This document shows, in pieces, positions 12,487 through 25,594 of a stretch of DNA of 64,000 bases (within the stretch, counting starts at the first letter, position 1; each line of letters opens with the position of its first letter). The translations under genes were made by a program, and so were the position numbers. This DNA is from Sipunculus nudus (Eukaryota > Annelida > Sipuncula > Golfingiida > Sipunculidae): NCBI GenBank assembly GCA_026874595.1, contig CM049316.1, positions 34,667,339 to 34,731,338 on the forward strand. The letters are read 5' to 3'. Under the pieces are notes generated by a model. It ran no database searches, was not told where the DNA came from, and saw nothing but the letters and a program-made list of their open reading frames with translations.

Positions 12487-14120
12487 TGTACCCTTTAGTC
12501 TGGGTTCTCAAAATCATGTCTCTGGTCCATAACTAGCAGAATTTAGGTCACCATGATCCAATTTCAGGTTTCCAAGGAGAATTGCCAAGGATTTCTCTGA
12601 ATGTCCTGTTAGACGAGTCTAGGTCTAATGTATACAATTTGTGCCTTGTCTGTCTGGGTGCGCGAAACCATTTTTCAGCCCAAAGGTCGCAATATAGGTC
12701 GCCACGACATAATTTCAGGTTTCCAAAGAAACTTGACTAGGACCTACCTGAATTTTATGTTAAAAGATTCTGGGCATAATGGATACAGTTTGTGCCCTGT
12801 CTGACTGTCTGGGTGCCTATATTGTAAGACATCAGGCTTACTACCCGTCAGCTATCAGTATTTGGACTGGCCCATTAATAGGCCACCCCTATTGTGAAGT
12901 AGGCTGACCTACAGCCGGGAATGTTCTGGCCTCACCACTCTTCTGCGTGCACTGGAATGATGCAGACGTAGGCCATTGGCCCACATATGGTCAACCCTAG
13001 GTTTAGTCATTTAGGCGTTTTCAGGGGCTAAAGGATAAACGACATAAGGCGAAGTTCAGTAGCCTGCCGCGACCCATCTAGCTCCCTGTTTATCACTTTT
13101 AACAGTGTAATGTAAAGGACAGCTCTTTCGGCCATGTGGTAATTTTTAACTCAAATTTCTGTGTTGTTTTCTATTATCTGTGGGAAAAAGTCCTACAATA
13201 TGACACATTTTCTGATAGGTTGCAAAATATAAGTCATGGTGACCTAATTTCAGTTTTCTAAAAGAGACTGGCCAAGGATGTCTCAGAATGTTACATTAGA
13301 AGATTATAGGCCTAACAGATACAATGTGTTCCTTCACTGTCTTGGTGCTTATATTACTTCTTTTCTTAAAGGTCGCAAAATATAGGTCATGGTGACCTTA
13401 TTTCAGGTTTCCACAGACATTTACCAAGGACGTCTCGGAATGTTACATTAGAAGATTCTAGGCCTAACAAACACAATGTGTGACCGGCCTGATGTTCTGG
13501 GTGCTAAAAATCTTTTTTTCGCCCTGTAGGTCACAAAATGCAGGTCACCATTCCCTTATTTCAGGTTTCCAAGGAGATTTGCCTAGAACCTCTCAGGATG
13601 TTGCATTAAAAGATTCTAGGCATTACAGATATGATTTGTGTCCATCTGACATTCAGGAGGCTCAACATCAGTTTTTGTCTCGTAGGTCACAAATTGTAGT
13701 TCCCCATGACCTAATATCAGGTTTCCCAAGGATATTTGCTAAAAGCCTCCAAGGTCATTGTGTAAGAAGAATCTAGGCCCAACAGATACGATTTGTCACC
13801 ATCTGACATTCAGACTGTGTATACGACATTTTCTTCTATGGGTCGAAGAATATAGGTCACAGGGACCTAATTTCAGGTTTCCAAGGACATTTGCCTAGGA
13901 CCTCCCTTAATATTATGTTGGAGGAATCTAGGCCCAATGGATACCGTCTGACAGTCTGGTGCTCAAAATCATGTTTCCGGTCCGCAGGTCACAAAATATA
14001 TGTCACCATGACCTAATTTGACCGGTTTCCAAGGAGATTTGCCCAGGACCTCCCTAGGTGTACCGTTAGAAGTTTCTTGGTTTAACGGTAACGATTTCTG
14101 CCCTGTGAACGTACAACCGG
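12487..14120 (+). repeat. ~155-bp satellite with inverted AGGTCA motif
   Basis: At least eight imperfect units are recognised by the anchor AATTTCAGGTTTCC (or close variants) at 12,560, 12,711, 13,246, 13,400, 13,557, 13,713, 13,869 and 14,015. Spacing is 146-157 bases within each block. A unit reads roughly as: a GGTCxCAAAATATAGGTC segment, the inverted repeat AGGTCA-nnn-TGACCT, the anchor, an AAGGAGATTTGCC-like segment, AGAAGATTCTAGGCC, then TCTGACxxTCTGGGTGC. A unique stretch of about 370 bases (12,826-13,195) splits it into two and six units. The tail at 14,110-14,150 (cggacggacgcctgacaaag, then a GTGATCGCTATAG-like end) resembles ends of mollusc-type dispersed repeats, which is from memory. 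Confidence 0.9.
13384..13398. promoter_or_regulatory. Perfect consensus estrogen-response-element palindrome
   Basis: AGGTCATGGTGACCT is an exact AGGTCA-nnn-TGACCT (IR3) motif, the consensus binding site of estrogen-receptor-type nuclear receptors. Neighbouring satellite units have the same position with one to three changes: 13,231-13,245, 13,854-13,868 and 14,000-14,014 have one each. The motif is certain; binding or function is not shown. Confidence 0.5.
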
Positions 14121-14455
14121 ACGGACGCCTGACAAAGGGTGATCGCTATAGTTTAGATGTCTTACAGTCAGCTGACCTGAAACACGGGTAGTTTATCGAC
14201 ACCAAGAAAATAAACCAAAACATAAAACTGTAAAGAACATATCTCCACGGGTACGAGGTAAATGCCCCTTTCATTATACTTCACGGGTAGAAAAAAAAAC
14301 CGGTACTAATGGACTAATTCTTGATCGCTGTTCTTGCATAATCATACTTGGATTTCATAACTTTGAAATGCCAATCCCCAAAAAACATACCATTATCTGA
14401 AATACTCATTTCTTAATAACGCATATTGAATTGTATCCACTGCCTTTGTAAAGGA

Positions 14456-14458
<3 letters not shown>

Positions 14459-14511
<53 letters not shown>
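14459..14511. repeat. (TA)n microsatellite at the left edge of copy B
   Basis: An uninterrupted TA tract. Homology between copies B and C begins just after it (TCGATACAATTATATT). Confidence 0.95.
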
Positions 14512-14515
<4 letters not shown>

Positions 14516-16796
14516 ACAATTATATTGTTTATAAATAGGACGAACGTACCAACCCTTGGGAACAATCGTCCATTGATTATGATACGACGTGACTTATCAG
14601 CTCGAGGCCATCTTTTCGGTATCCTTTCGGCTGATTATGTATTATTTAATATCGGAGTTAAAAGGACTTTATAGTTGCGTTCAAGCTGTGGTTACTTGTA
14701 AAGAGCTTTGTATAGCTTTACATGGCTTCTCAATCCCATATACAACAACCTATTTGCTCATTTTAATTTCAAAATACATGCCATAAAAAACTATCTGAGG
14801 TGTTATATGGTAACTCGACTGTTAATACCTGCCTGATTGTCACTGTAACTTTGAGAGTGTGCTCGAAGTAATAATTACGAACACGCATGCCTACATAAAC
14901 GTTCGGCGATCAAGCATGTACAGCCCCAATTTGTGCGACATAAAACTTAATGTCTAATAACATGATATATAATCATACGCCGTACGATTGTGATAATTTT
15001 AGTTTATTGGCCGACTACGTCTGCACTAAGTGTAGCGGAAACTAAATTGCTTATCTTGCCCGAACATGTAAAGATAAACAAGTTTATATTGATATCGGGA
15101 TTACCTGAGGTCATTATACAGGCATGCTCCCTGTTTGAAATTTATAGAAATCAACCCAAGAAATATATTATAGAATTTCTCATTATTAATTTTTGAGAAT
15201 TTTAGTTTCTTTCACTAGTTTAATATGTAAACCGTTAAAGTAACACCTGTTGGCCCTGCAATATCACGTTTTGATGCACCTTACAGATTACAGTTTTTAA
15301 CTCTCGATTTAATAATCAATCTGATAATTCAACATCTTAAAATTAATGTCTTTCAGCTTGAGACGTATTCGGTAGGTGTGCTGAGAAACCATTAATATAT
15401 GATTAAAAAAAACAAATTAGAAGAATATAACTGACAGAAATAACTGCTAAAGATAGAGAATGTTTCGGGTGAAGTAGATTTATCGACAAAAAGTATGGAA
15501 AGTCTTTATTATTTACCAGGACATATTTGATACCTCATGTCCGACCACGTACTTCAGTGATATAACCGTCTGGTTTTCCAGATAACCATAGTTGTCGTAG
15601 TCTATAACAGAAGCCTTTTTTCTCAATGTTGCCATTTGATTGCAAGGACATAAATACTCATTTACTGGCTATATAATCACTTCGTGTTTTTACGTCATCA
15701 TAAATATACAAAACATTTCATTTTTAAATCGCCTGTGTTATATAGCGTTGCCCATGATTTTGTTTTAACAAACTTCAACCTGTGAATGTGCTTTCTACAG
15801 TGAATTTAAACATGCCAATTAGCAACTTAGATTGTTCCTGAGAATATAATTGATTCTTTAAGGTCAATGCCCGCAGACAACACATCTTTATGTTGATTCC
15901 CAAAAGCTATATCTCTTTCTCGCGTCTACTGCTAAATACCTGTCTGACAGCGCTGTTTTCAGCTTAACACCCGTCACTTGTAGCTGCTGCGGTCTCTGTT
16001 AACACGAAGAAGAGCTTTGTTTTACCAGCTTAGCCACTCGTATAATGATGCATCAAACACGCAACAAATTTAAACCATGTCAACAGATTTCTTCAGATTC
16101 TTTGATCAGGAAATCCTGCCTAATCCAAAGTATTGTCTTTCTTTGAGTAATTATCCTATTTGAAGAATATCATTTATTGCTCCTCCTCCTAATTAATTAA
16201 GGTTAATCGGTGCATCGGTATATTATTCACTAAAACGTGTATTAAAAATTGTGCTTAGTACCGATAAAGAAGTACTCAAGTATTCAAATCTCAGTAATCC
16301 TAAATTCCCAATCAATTACTTGTGTAGACCTGCACTTCATATAGTAAACAGTTATTCATGATTTTATTGAAAGTGCCTGTAATCTGATTTTGTTTACCTC
16401 CATTACAAAGACTAACTTTCCACCATATTTGTCTGATCAGTTTTAACCTATCTGCCTTTGCGTTCTACTGCAGGAGCATATAGAATCCAGTGGCATTTTC
16501 TGTACAGGTCCCTCAGAAACGGTTTTATCATAGTTGGAAGCCTGGCATTAATGTGGGAGTCAACATGGCGGCACATTTTCAACATGGCCGTCGTAAGATG
16601 CTGAACATACAATTTATTACCTAAAATGTATGTCAGGATACACAGATTTTCCTCATCTGTAAATCTACTGCCATTTTCTGCTTAGTAATATATACTAACA
16701 CTTTTAGGCAACTGGCTTTCAGAAATAAACATGCTCCTTCTTTTGTTTCGCTCGGGTACAGACTTCAAGAAATGTAGTGAAACTCACTAATTAAGC

Positions 16797-17021
16797 TTAC
16801 ACAACTTTCAGATGTTCTTCGATAATCTTGCTAATTGGATAAAGAACAACAAAGGCCCCAATGCACGCACATGGAAACGTATATATACAACATAAATGGT
16901 TGAAATCATAGCTAAACAAAATTTCATTAATATCTGTCCCTCTCGACATTATGAGGTAAACATGAGAAATGAAGCTAAACGTATTCACGATTTGTAGCCT
17001 TGGTTGAAAGTCTATTGTCAA
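16797..17021 (-). pseudogene. Exon-like relic with a membrane-segment composition, in copy B
   Basis: The minus-strand frame from about 17,021 to 16,797 reads RLQIVNTFSF, then a hydrophobic stretch, then LYPISKIIEEHLK. The matching place in copy C (about 23,480-23,250) can be aligned as protein, with RLRIVNTVYF and an identical VVLYPISKIIEEHLK, but it needs one frameshift and has one stop. In C the block ends AAAG followed by gtgaaag, a good 5' splice donor; in B this is lost. I read it as an exon of an unidentified membrane protein carried along by the duplication and now dead. No family is recognised. Confidence 0.35.
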
Positions 17022-18082
17022 ATCAAAATGTTATATCTATATTTTCCTATCATCTCAATCTGTATTGACCATTAGTTCCGTTGCCTCTTCGTGAAAGCAT
17101 GCAATTTATCACTGTGTCTTGGTGTGTGTTGCCATAACTTCCCGGGAGTGCAAGCTGTCGACGATAATTTCCTTTTTATATTTTTTGTGTTTTCGCTTAT
17201 TCTCCAATACGACTAATTTGCATATATGGATGTATAATCAAAGGTACAGATTAACACACTGATATTTAATTTGGCCCTGACCTTATTTTTACGGTCATGA
17301 CCGGGGCAGGCTCCCTGCCATCGTTGTGAGTGTTATAAATTCCAGTATTTGACCCCGGCTTTTTGAAGCTGTACGCACTCCAGAACCGTTCGTTATTTGT
17401 TTTAATAAATAATTTACTCATATGACAGGGAAAAAAATATCCATAAAACGTCCTATGTAACAAAGGCAAAGAATTTTAAGATTAATAGATTACACCACCT
17501 TGTGAGAAGCTCCGTATAACAAATTATAAAGATAGAAGCCAGGTTTAAAGGCATACCTAATGTCTTTACTTTGAAATTCGGACCAGACTCTTCCTGGATA
17601 ACCGCGACAGGTAATATTGAACCTGGATTCAGATTCGCTCTAATGTGTTCTTGATTCTTCCTGGTCTTGTGCATATGAAACATGAAATCCTGGGGGCTCA
17701 GTAATTACATTTTGTACATGCATCATTCAGAATACAGAGCCAGCTACAGGCGTTATAACATACATAAAGTAACATGCAAAAGTTACATGCAAGGCTTTGA
17801 TGAAAAAAAAAAGTTGTGCACTGGTGTTGCGATTTCTTCATTTGCATTTTATCCAATTAGCTGTAAACCCGCACAGACAATATAAAGCCGTTTGGATTAG
17901 GTTCTCAAAATTTTGTTGGTTATCAGTCTATAAATTTCTTGTTTACAATCAATCACAAGGTGACAAAAAATCCTATGCCGCAAGAGAGTGCTATGTGTAC
18001 GATTATGCCTTTCTTGTGCATATACACACATATATATAAACTGTATATATCTACAAATGTATGCATACATATATGAGTGATA

Positions 18083-18134
<52 letters not shown>
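18083..18134. repeat. (TA)n microsatellite
   Basis: About 26 TA units near the left edge of the B-specific insertion, soon after the end of homology with copy A. Confidence 0.95.
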
Positions 18135-18136
<2 letters not shown>

Positions 18137-18633
18137 CAGGGTGTGATTTATGTAAGCCTTGTTTAGTCAAATACTACAGGTTTGATTAATGTAGTCACTT
18201 AAACGTTACATGTAATAGGTCGTCACAACAGATGTAATTTTGTTGTCACACAGGTTGGGACAAACAACCTAACTGTATAAGACTGCTCTGTAATTGGAAA
18301 TTATACTCCTGTTATCTTCATGTTATTGGTACTTTGTAACGGTTTATCTTGTGTGCAATGTAGGCCTAGTTTACTGTATTAGTGGCCCACGTTGAGCTCT
18401 ATGTAATGGCTTCGCTTAATGTAGGGGGCAGTACAGTCAAACGCGCGGAACACCTGTAGTTACCATAGAGGCGTCAACTATGACCTCGTCATTAACTAAA
18501 TTTTATATTTATATTTGTTATATTTGAAGTTATTCTTAAGTGCCTCCAATTCTGTTTATTGGTTATTCTGCAATGTGTAAACCTAAATGTAGGAGGCTAA
18601 CGAACTGTACTGTGTATTTGTGTAACCATCTAA

Positions 18634-18689
18634 TTTACATAAGAATAGCATGTCTCTCGTCTTTACATAAGAATAGCATGTCTCTCGTC
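18634..18689 (+). repeat. 28-bp perfect tandem duplication
   Basis: Two exact adjacent copies of a 28-base unit beginning TTTACATAAGAATAGCATGT. The lack of any difference suggests a recent slippage or repair event. It lies inside the B-specific insertion. Confidence 0.9.
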
Positions 18690-18838
18690 TTGCCGCCAAA
18701 ATGTTTAACCCACGTCACTTGGCAGCGAGTCAGTCAATGTGATGTGATGCGTTTTTTCAGATTTCGCAATAAACCAGTTTTCCACCACGCTGTTGTTGGT
18801 AACACCGCCAATCCGTACCTATACCACCGGGGTGTAAC

Positions 18839-18843
18839 ATATA

Positions 18844-18889
<46 letters not shown>

Positions 18890-18965
18890 GTATATATATA
18901 ATAATATAATATAATATAATAATAATAATAGTAATATAAATAATAAAAATAATAATAAAATAGAA
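18839..18965. repeat. Compound (TA)n, (TAATA)n, (AAT)n repeat
   Basis: A TA tract grades into pentamers and then trinucleotides, a typical decaying microsatellite. ORFs across it on both strands are artefacts. Confidence 0.92.
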
Positions 18966-19112
18966 TAAAACACACCATACCACGAAGGGAATATTACAAA
19001 ATAATCTTGAGGTAAATGTTCTCTACTCATATTGGCAGACTAATGTGCCTGCATGAAAATGTTGAAAGAATTGTCGGGCACTCTGCCCTATCGCCAACTT
19101 TATTTAGCTGTC

Positions 19113-19115
<3 letters not shown>

Positions 19116-19165
<50 letters not shown>
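19116..19165. repeat. (TA)n microsatellite at a duplication breakpoint
   Basis: Homology with copy A resumes immediately after this tract, just as in A after 10,012. Confidence 0.95.
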
Positions 19166-19167
<2 letters not shown>

Positions 19168-20259
19168 AAGAGAACAATCATATGTGACGTTTCTTGTCGT
19201 CTTTAAAATGATTTTGTTAAAAAATTAATTGTCACAATTTTAAATGTTATCAAGTTTGTTACAATAAATTATTGATCTGATTAAGTGCTAGACGGAGGAT
19301 TTTTCTCGTGTGGACCAACGTCTCTGATGTCGTTACCTCTGGAGAATCCGAAACATAAAAGACTTTAGCGGCTAGAACTAATAAAAGTACACTCATCTGA
19401 TCATCACCAAACTATCCCTACGTCTGCGTCTCCACTCTCAAAGCAGAATAATGTCATAAGAATTGTGTTTTCTTCTTTTTATTAACCGTTTAAATATACA
19501 CTGCCATCTTTTCAATGTGTTTTTTATTTGTGTTTTATTTCATTGGTCTTTCTTTAATACATGTATATCAGCGAATCTCTCTTAGCAAGTTCTCAAATAA
19601 AGCTCGCACATCTCAATAATAGGCTGTTTGGACAGTCCCATTTTTTTTCTTTTTAATTGACATACATTTTCTCCATTTAGTCGGAACCTACATAAAGGGG
19701 TCGTTAAGGCAGAGTACTTGACAATTTTTTTCTGACATTTTAACTGCAAGCATATTAGTCTGCCAATATGAACATTTACATCAAGATTATATCGTCATAT
19801 TCCCTCTGAGGAATGGTGTGTGATTTTCTTGTTGCCGGGCACAAGGTACAAATTTGAACCCAAAAGAATGCATGAATAACGTGAAAAATAATTGAAAAGA
19901 AATTTTCTCCTAACGGGCTGTGGTGTGTTATTCGTTTCTCTAATATACCTGAACCTTTAAAAAATCAGACCTAAATATTTTAAATGAAGCTTCTTAGTAT
20001 TTGAACATTTTAAAATATGTTTGTTATAATTGAATAATATTTTAATAGAATATCCAAAGGAGAAGAATTTGTAGAATGTCTCCTGACCTTCTTTGTGAGG
20101 AGAAATTCAGGGGTCTCCATTAAATTTGATAATAATTTATTTAATTTTGGATCAAAGGGTAATGGGGAATATTTAAAAAGTACAATAGTGCTTATTTCTG
20201 TTTTATCCTGGATTGGTTGGTTCCGACCGTGAAAAAAATCTTTCTGCTCCTCCACAGAG

Positions 20260-20266
<7 letters not shown>

Positions 20267-20333
<67 letters not shown>
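20267..20333. repeat. (TA)n/(TG)n microsatellite at the right edge of copy B
   Basis: A TA tract followed by about ten TG units. It separates the end of copy B from the start of copy C about 200 bases later. Confidence 0.95.
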
Positions 20334-20676
20334 AAGAACACTGTATGACACAAAACATGGTTTGCACAATATAATAAGATTCATAATATATAACTGGGTT
20401 TATCAATTAATCCGATCATACCTTGTGGATAAACAACCGTTCGGAGTGCATTATTTTACACCTGTTTACCTGGAATCTCATATTCTTGAGTCACTTCTGA
20501 TTGACGGTGCTTCATTCACTCACTTTAACTACATCGATACAATTATATTTTTTTTTTCTAAATAGGACGAACGTTACCAACCCTTGGAAACAATCGTCAC
20601 TGAATATGAAATCACCTGACGTATCAGCTCGAGACCAACTTTTCGGTATCCTGTCGGTTGATTGTTGTTATTTAAA

Positions 20677-21177
20677 GGGACATAATCAAGAGCTAAATAA
20701 TGGCTATTCTTTCACACTATCAGTTCAGTTTTGCCTTATACAAATGGTTCCTTGCAAAACGATCCCAGCACATGGTCTCATTTCCTCGCAAACAGCTGTT
20801 TAACACTATTATATAATTCTGCGTGTTGGTAAACACAGTCTGTTTACTATAACAAGGTCGCGTGACCGGAGATCCGATTAAGAGGGGTAACACGCTGTTT
20901 CAGCCAGCGGGAACATGTATTACAATTTTCGGGCCAAGTGAGGCTGGGCATCTCCTGATTGACACCTGATTTGGCTCAGCGATGCACACGGCCCCACGCG
21001 CTGTGTTGTTGTTGACACCTTTCTTCGCGCCCGGTCCACTGTTTTTAACATTTGTTTACAGGAGAAAGCAAACGGTTTCAGGGCAATATTTTGGCAGTTA
21101 CAGATTTAATATAAAGGGGAGAAGCTTTTTTTCGTGTTAACTCAACATGCTTTTTAGGTGATTGCGCCCCTTTCATA
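20677..21177. other. Insertion specific to copy C
   Basis: B is continuous between the bases matching 20,676 and 21,178. The inserted 500 bases start AAAGGGACATAATCAAGAGC and contain no recognisable gene. Target duplication or inverted ends were not obvious by eye. Confidence 0.6.
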
Positions 21178-24100
21178 TCGGATTTAAAAGGACTTCATAG
21201 CCGAGTTCAACTACGGTTACGGGTACAGAGCTTTGTATAGCCTCAAATGGCCTTCCAATGCCATATACAACAACCTATTTGCTCATTATATTTTCAAAAT
21301 ACATGTCATAGAAAACAATCTGAGGTGTTATATTGTTACTTCACTATTAATCCCTGCCTGATTGTCACTGTAACTTTGAGAGTGAGAACAAAGTAATAAT
21401 TACGAACATGCACATCTGCATAAACGTTCGGCGGACAAGCATATACAACCTCAATTTGTGCGACATAAAACTTAATGTCTGATTACATGATATATAAAAC
21501 GCCGTACAATTGTGACAATTTTAGAATATTGGCCGCCTACGTCTGCACTTGGTCTAGCGAAACTAAATTAATGGCTTCATCCAGCCCAAACATATAAAGG
21601 TAATAAAGTTTATATTGATATCGGGGTTTCCTGAAGTCAGTACACAGGCATGCTCCCTGACTGAAATTTATGGTAGTAAACCCATATGTCATGAATTAAT
21701 TTTTGAGAATTTTAATTTATGTCACTAGTTTAATATGTAAACCGTTAAAGTAACACCTGTTAGCCCGACAATATCAAGTTTTGATGCACCTTACAAATTT
21801 TCAACTCTCGATTTAAGTAACAATCTTATAATTCAATATCTTAAAATTAATGTCTTTCAGCTTGAAACAGCTTATGCAGGTGTGTTGTGAAACCATTAAT
21901 ATTAGATATAACTGACAGAAATAACTGCTAAAGATAGAGAATGTTTCGTGTGAAGTAGATTAACGACAAAAAGTATGGAAAAGACATAATTATTTACAGG
22001 GACACATTTGATACCTCCTGTCCGGCTGTCTGACCAGGTAGATCAGTAATATAACCGTCTGGTATTCAAAATAATCACAGTTGTCGTAGTCCATAACAAA
22101 AGCCTTTTTTTTACCATTTGATTGCAAGGACATAAATACTTATATACTGGCTATATAATTATTTCGTGCTATAACGTCATCATAAATATACATAAGATTT
22201 CATTCTTTAAAAAGTCTGTGTTAAAGAGCGTTGCGCATTTTGTTGCTGGAACAGATTTCAACCTGTGAATGGGCTTTCTAAAGTGTATTTAAATATGCTA
22301 ATAAACACCTAAGCTGGACCCTGGGAATATAACTGATACTTTAAGGTCAATTCCCGCAGATAACACAAATTTATGTTGATTCCCAAAAGCTATATCTCTT
22401 TCTCGCGTCTACCGCTTGATACCTGTCTGACAGCGCTGTTTTCAGCTTAACACCCGTCCCTTGCAGCTGCTGCGGTCTCCGTTAACACGAAAAAGAGCTT
22501 TGTTTTACCAGCTTAGCCACTTGTATTATGATACATAAAAAACGCAACAAATTTAAACCATGTCAACAGATCTCTTCTGATTCTTTGATCACCAAATCCT
22601 GCCTCATTAAGTTTTTCTTTGAATAATTATCCTATTTGAAGAATATCATTAACTGCTCCTCATCCTAATTAATTAAGGTGAATCGGTGCATCGGTATATT
22701 ATTCACTAAAACATTTATTAAAAATTGTACTTGGTACTGATGGAAGAAGTACTCAAGTATTCAAATCTCAGTAATCCTAAATTCCCAATTAATTACTTGT
22801 GTAGTCATGCACTTCATATAGTAAACAGTTAAATTTTGGTTTTATTTAAAATGCCTGTAATCTGTTTTTTGTTGACCGCCGTTGCGATGGCTCACTTTTC
22901 ACCATATTTGTCTGATAACTTTATAACCAGTGGTACTTTTCTGCAGAAAGTATGACAACTGTTCATATATTTTTATAGGTCCCTAAGAAACAGTTTTATG
23001 AAAGTTGGCAGCACGGCATTCATGTTGGAGTCAACAAGGCGGCACCCTTCAACACGGCCGCCATAAGATGCTGAACATACAATTTATTGAGTAAAATCTA
23101 GGTTAGGATACACCGAATTTCCTCATCTGTAAATCTACTGCCATTTTTTGTTAATAATATGTATATATGGCTTTCAGAATTATACATGCTCCTTGTTCCG
23201 CTCAGGTACATAATTCCAGAAAAGAAGTGTAACTCACTAATTAGGCTCTTTCACCTTTCAGATGTTCTTCGATAATCTTGCTAATTGGATAAAGAACCAC
23301 AGGGGCACCAATGACAATTCAAGTACATGTAAACGCATATATAATACAAAAAAGGTCATCGCCAAACAAAATGCCATGAATATATGTCCCTAACAACATT
23401 ATGAGGTAAACGATGATGAAAGAAGTAAACCGTATTCACGATTCGCAGCCTTTGTTGACAGTTTATTGTCATATCATGATTAAATATCTATATTTTCCTA
23501 TCATCTCAATCTGTATGGTTCATTAGTTCCGCTGAGTCTTCCTGTAAGCATACAATTTATCACTGCCGTCTTGAGATGTGTTGCCATATTTAAACCTCTC
23601 CCGGTGTAGGCTGGGTAGTCTTATACGAGTTGATTATTTAATTCCATTTCGATATTTCGATCAAGAATTTTGTGCCCGGAGGACAGGGACTTGGGACTTT
23701 ATAGACGCAAGCGTCCCGGAAGTGCAAGCTGTCGACGAGAATTTCCCTTCTTTATTTTTTGTGTGTGTTTTCGCTACAACTCTAATACGACTAATTGCAA
23801 AAATGGCCCTTTGGTCGGATGAATAATTACAGGTGACAGATGAACACTTGATATTGAATTGGACGTTGACCCTACTTTTAAGGTCGTGACCGGGGCAGGC
23901 TCCCTGCCATCGTTGAAAGAGTTGTCAAGCCTGGTATTTGACCTAGGCTTTTTGGAGGCTGTACGGTCCATAAAACGTACCAATATAACATATTTATTTA
24001 GGCGAAGAGTTTTAAGATTAATATATTACACCACCCTGTAAGAAGCTTTGTATAACAAATTATAAAGATAGTAGTCTTGCCTAAAAAAAGCATATACCTA

Positions 24101-24410
24101 ATGTCTATACGTTGGAATTCGGGCCCGAATCTTCCTAGTTAAAAACCCCGACAGGTAACATTGAACCCGGGTAGAATTATACAGATTCGCTCTAATGTAT
24201 TCTTGATTATTCCAGGTCTCGTGCATATGAAGCATGAAACCCTGGGGGCTCAGTAATTATATTTTGTACATGCATCATTCAGAATACAGAGCCACCTGCT
24301 GGCCATGGACCCATTCACCCACGTTTGAAGATAGATAAAATGACAGGCAAAAGTTACATGCAAGGCTTTGATATGAAAAAAAGGTTGTGCACTGGTGAAA
24401 CAATTTCAGA

Positions 24411-25594
24411 TTCGCTTCAGATTGATGCCGGTTCTTGAACAAGGATTAAGATAACTGGAATTAAGTCTAAATCTATTTCAGATTACCCCTTATTTAAAAT
24501 AAGTTTCATCGTTTTCCCGATGAAGTTAGATTCCCCTTCACTTCGTTGTTTCTTTATGTTTGTTTATGCATTTAAATATTGTATTTTCCTTCATATGCAT
24601 TTCTCGAATAAGATTGCAGAATTGTATATCTTTGTTTGTCTAAAATGTAGTTGCGCTTAGTGAAGGAGTAAATATCAGTATTAACAACAATATAATTAAC
24701 ATATAGCACATAACATGTAAAACATCGCTTGTGTCTTGAAAGGTCTTCCACCTGGTAAACTAAAATTTCCTGGCAAAGTTACACTTGCACCATTTGTTTC
24801 ATATTCGTCTGTAAAGTTAGGGAAGTTGTCTCTAATGGTCCCAGTAACTCAACAATTGTCCGAGGGTGATCTGTACCTGACGTGCTCAGATGAACATGCT
24901 ACCTTTTAATTTGTATAACATCAAGAATGCATTCTACTACAAGGATGTTCTGGAACTTTGTGGCCTACTGTTTTGAATGTATTGCTTAGCTAAAATATTA
25001 TATTGAAATTAAATGTTTCCTTGTATTTTGGCATCTATTAAATTAGAACAGCACTGGAAGAACTTGCGATAATAATATATAATATTCATTACGTTATGCA
25101 GCATATTTACTTGTTTCAGTGGTCATTATTCACCATATAGTGTTAGAACAATGAAGAGAAAATGCATTTATTTTACGATAAGTCTTATTCGAATTTTAAA
25201 ATTTAAATAAGAAAATATTTAACAGAATAAATAATGCTCAAAGAAAATCTTTGGCATACACGTGACCATCCATCGGTATCACTAAAGTTTCATTCCACAG
25301 GATTTATGTAATGCATCACATACACGTCATTAAGGGCTCATGTCTAAAGTTATCAGGTCGAAATGTCAGAGGGCAGATGTGGCGATGCCTTGATAGAGGC
25401 ACAGGGAGTCTATTAGGTTTCGAGAAATTAAGTGGGCCTGATTGCGTATGTGAATTGCGGGTTAGTCTGACTATCGGAGACTTGGCGCTTTATAAATACT
25501 ATGTATCTATAAGTCTATTATTATTATTGTTTGTATTATTATTATTATTATTATTAATATTATATAAAATAAAAATGGACCATGACATTTTGGA
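24411..25594. other. Unique segment inside copy C
   Basis: Not seen in A or B. AT-rich; contains an (ATT)n tract at about 25,520-25,560. A 123-residue ORF at 25,311-25,682 runs through that tract and is not credible. Confidence 0.5.
25520..25562. repeat. (ATT)n trinucleotide repeat
   Basis: Imperfect TTA/ATT repeats of about 40 bases. Confidence 0.9.

Larger units (their letters stand above)
14512..20266 (+). repeat. Segmental duplication copy B (most complete)
   Basis: The longest readable copy. It matches C from 14,512 to about 17,825 (C 20,533-24,410), apart from an insertion in C, and matches A in the blocks listed for A. Highly similar landmarks include ATAACTGCTAAAGATAGAG (also in C), TGTCTGACAGCGCTGTTTTC and GACCGGGGCAGGCTCCCTG. 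A stretch at about 18,030-19,115 is not found in A and looks like an insertion bounded by (TA)n. The copy ends exactly at the (TA)n at 20,267. No intact gene is contained. Confidence 0.87.

Noticed and set aside
23774-24041. ORFs in copies B and C sharing NDGREPAPV on the minus strand
   Set aside because: The shared peptide comes from one 28-base identical DNA block (GACCGGGGCAGGCTCCCTGC core); the plus strand is open in C as well, so frame conservation is not convincing.
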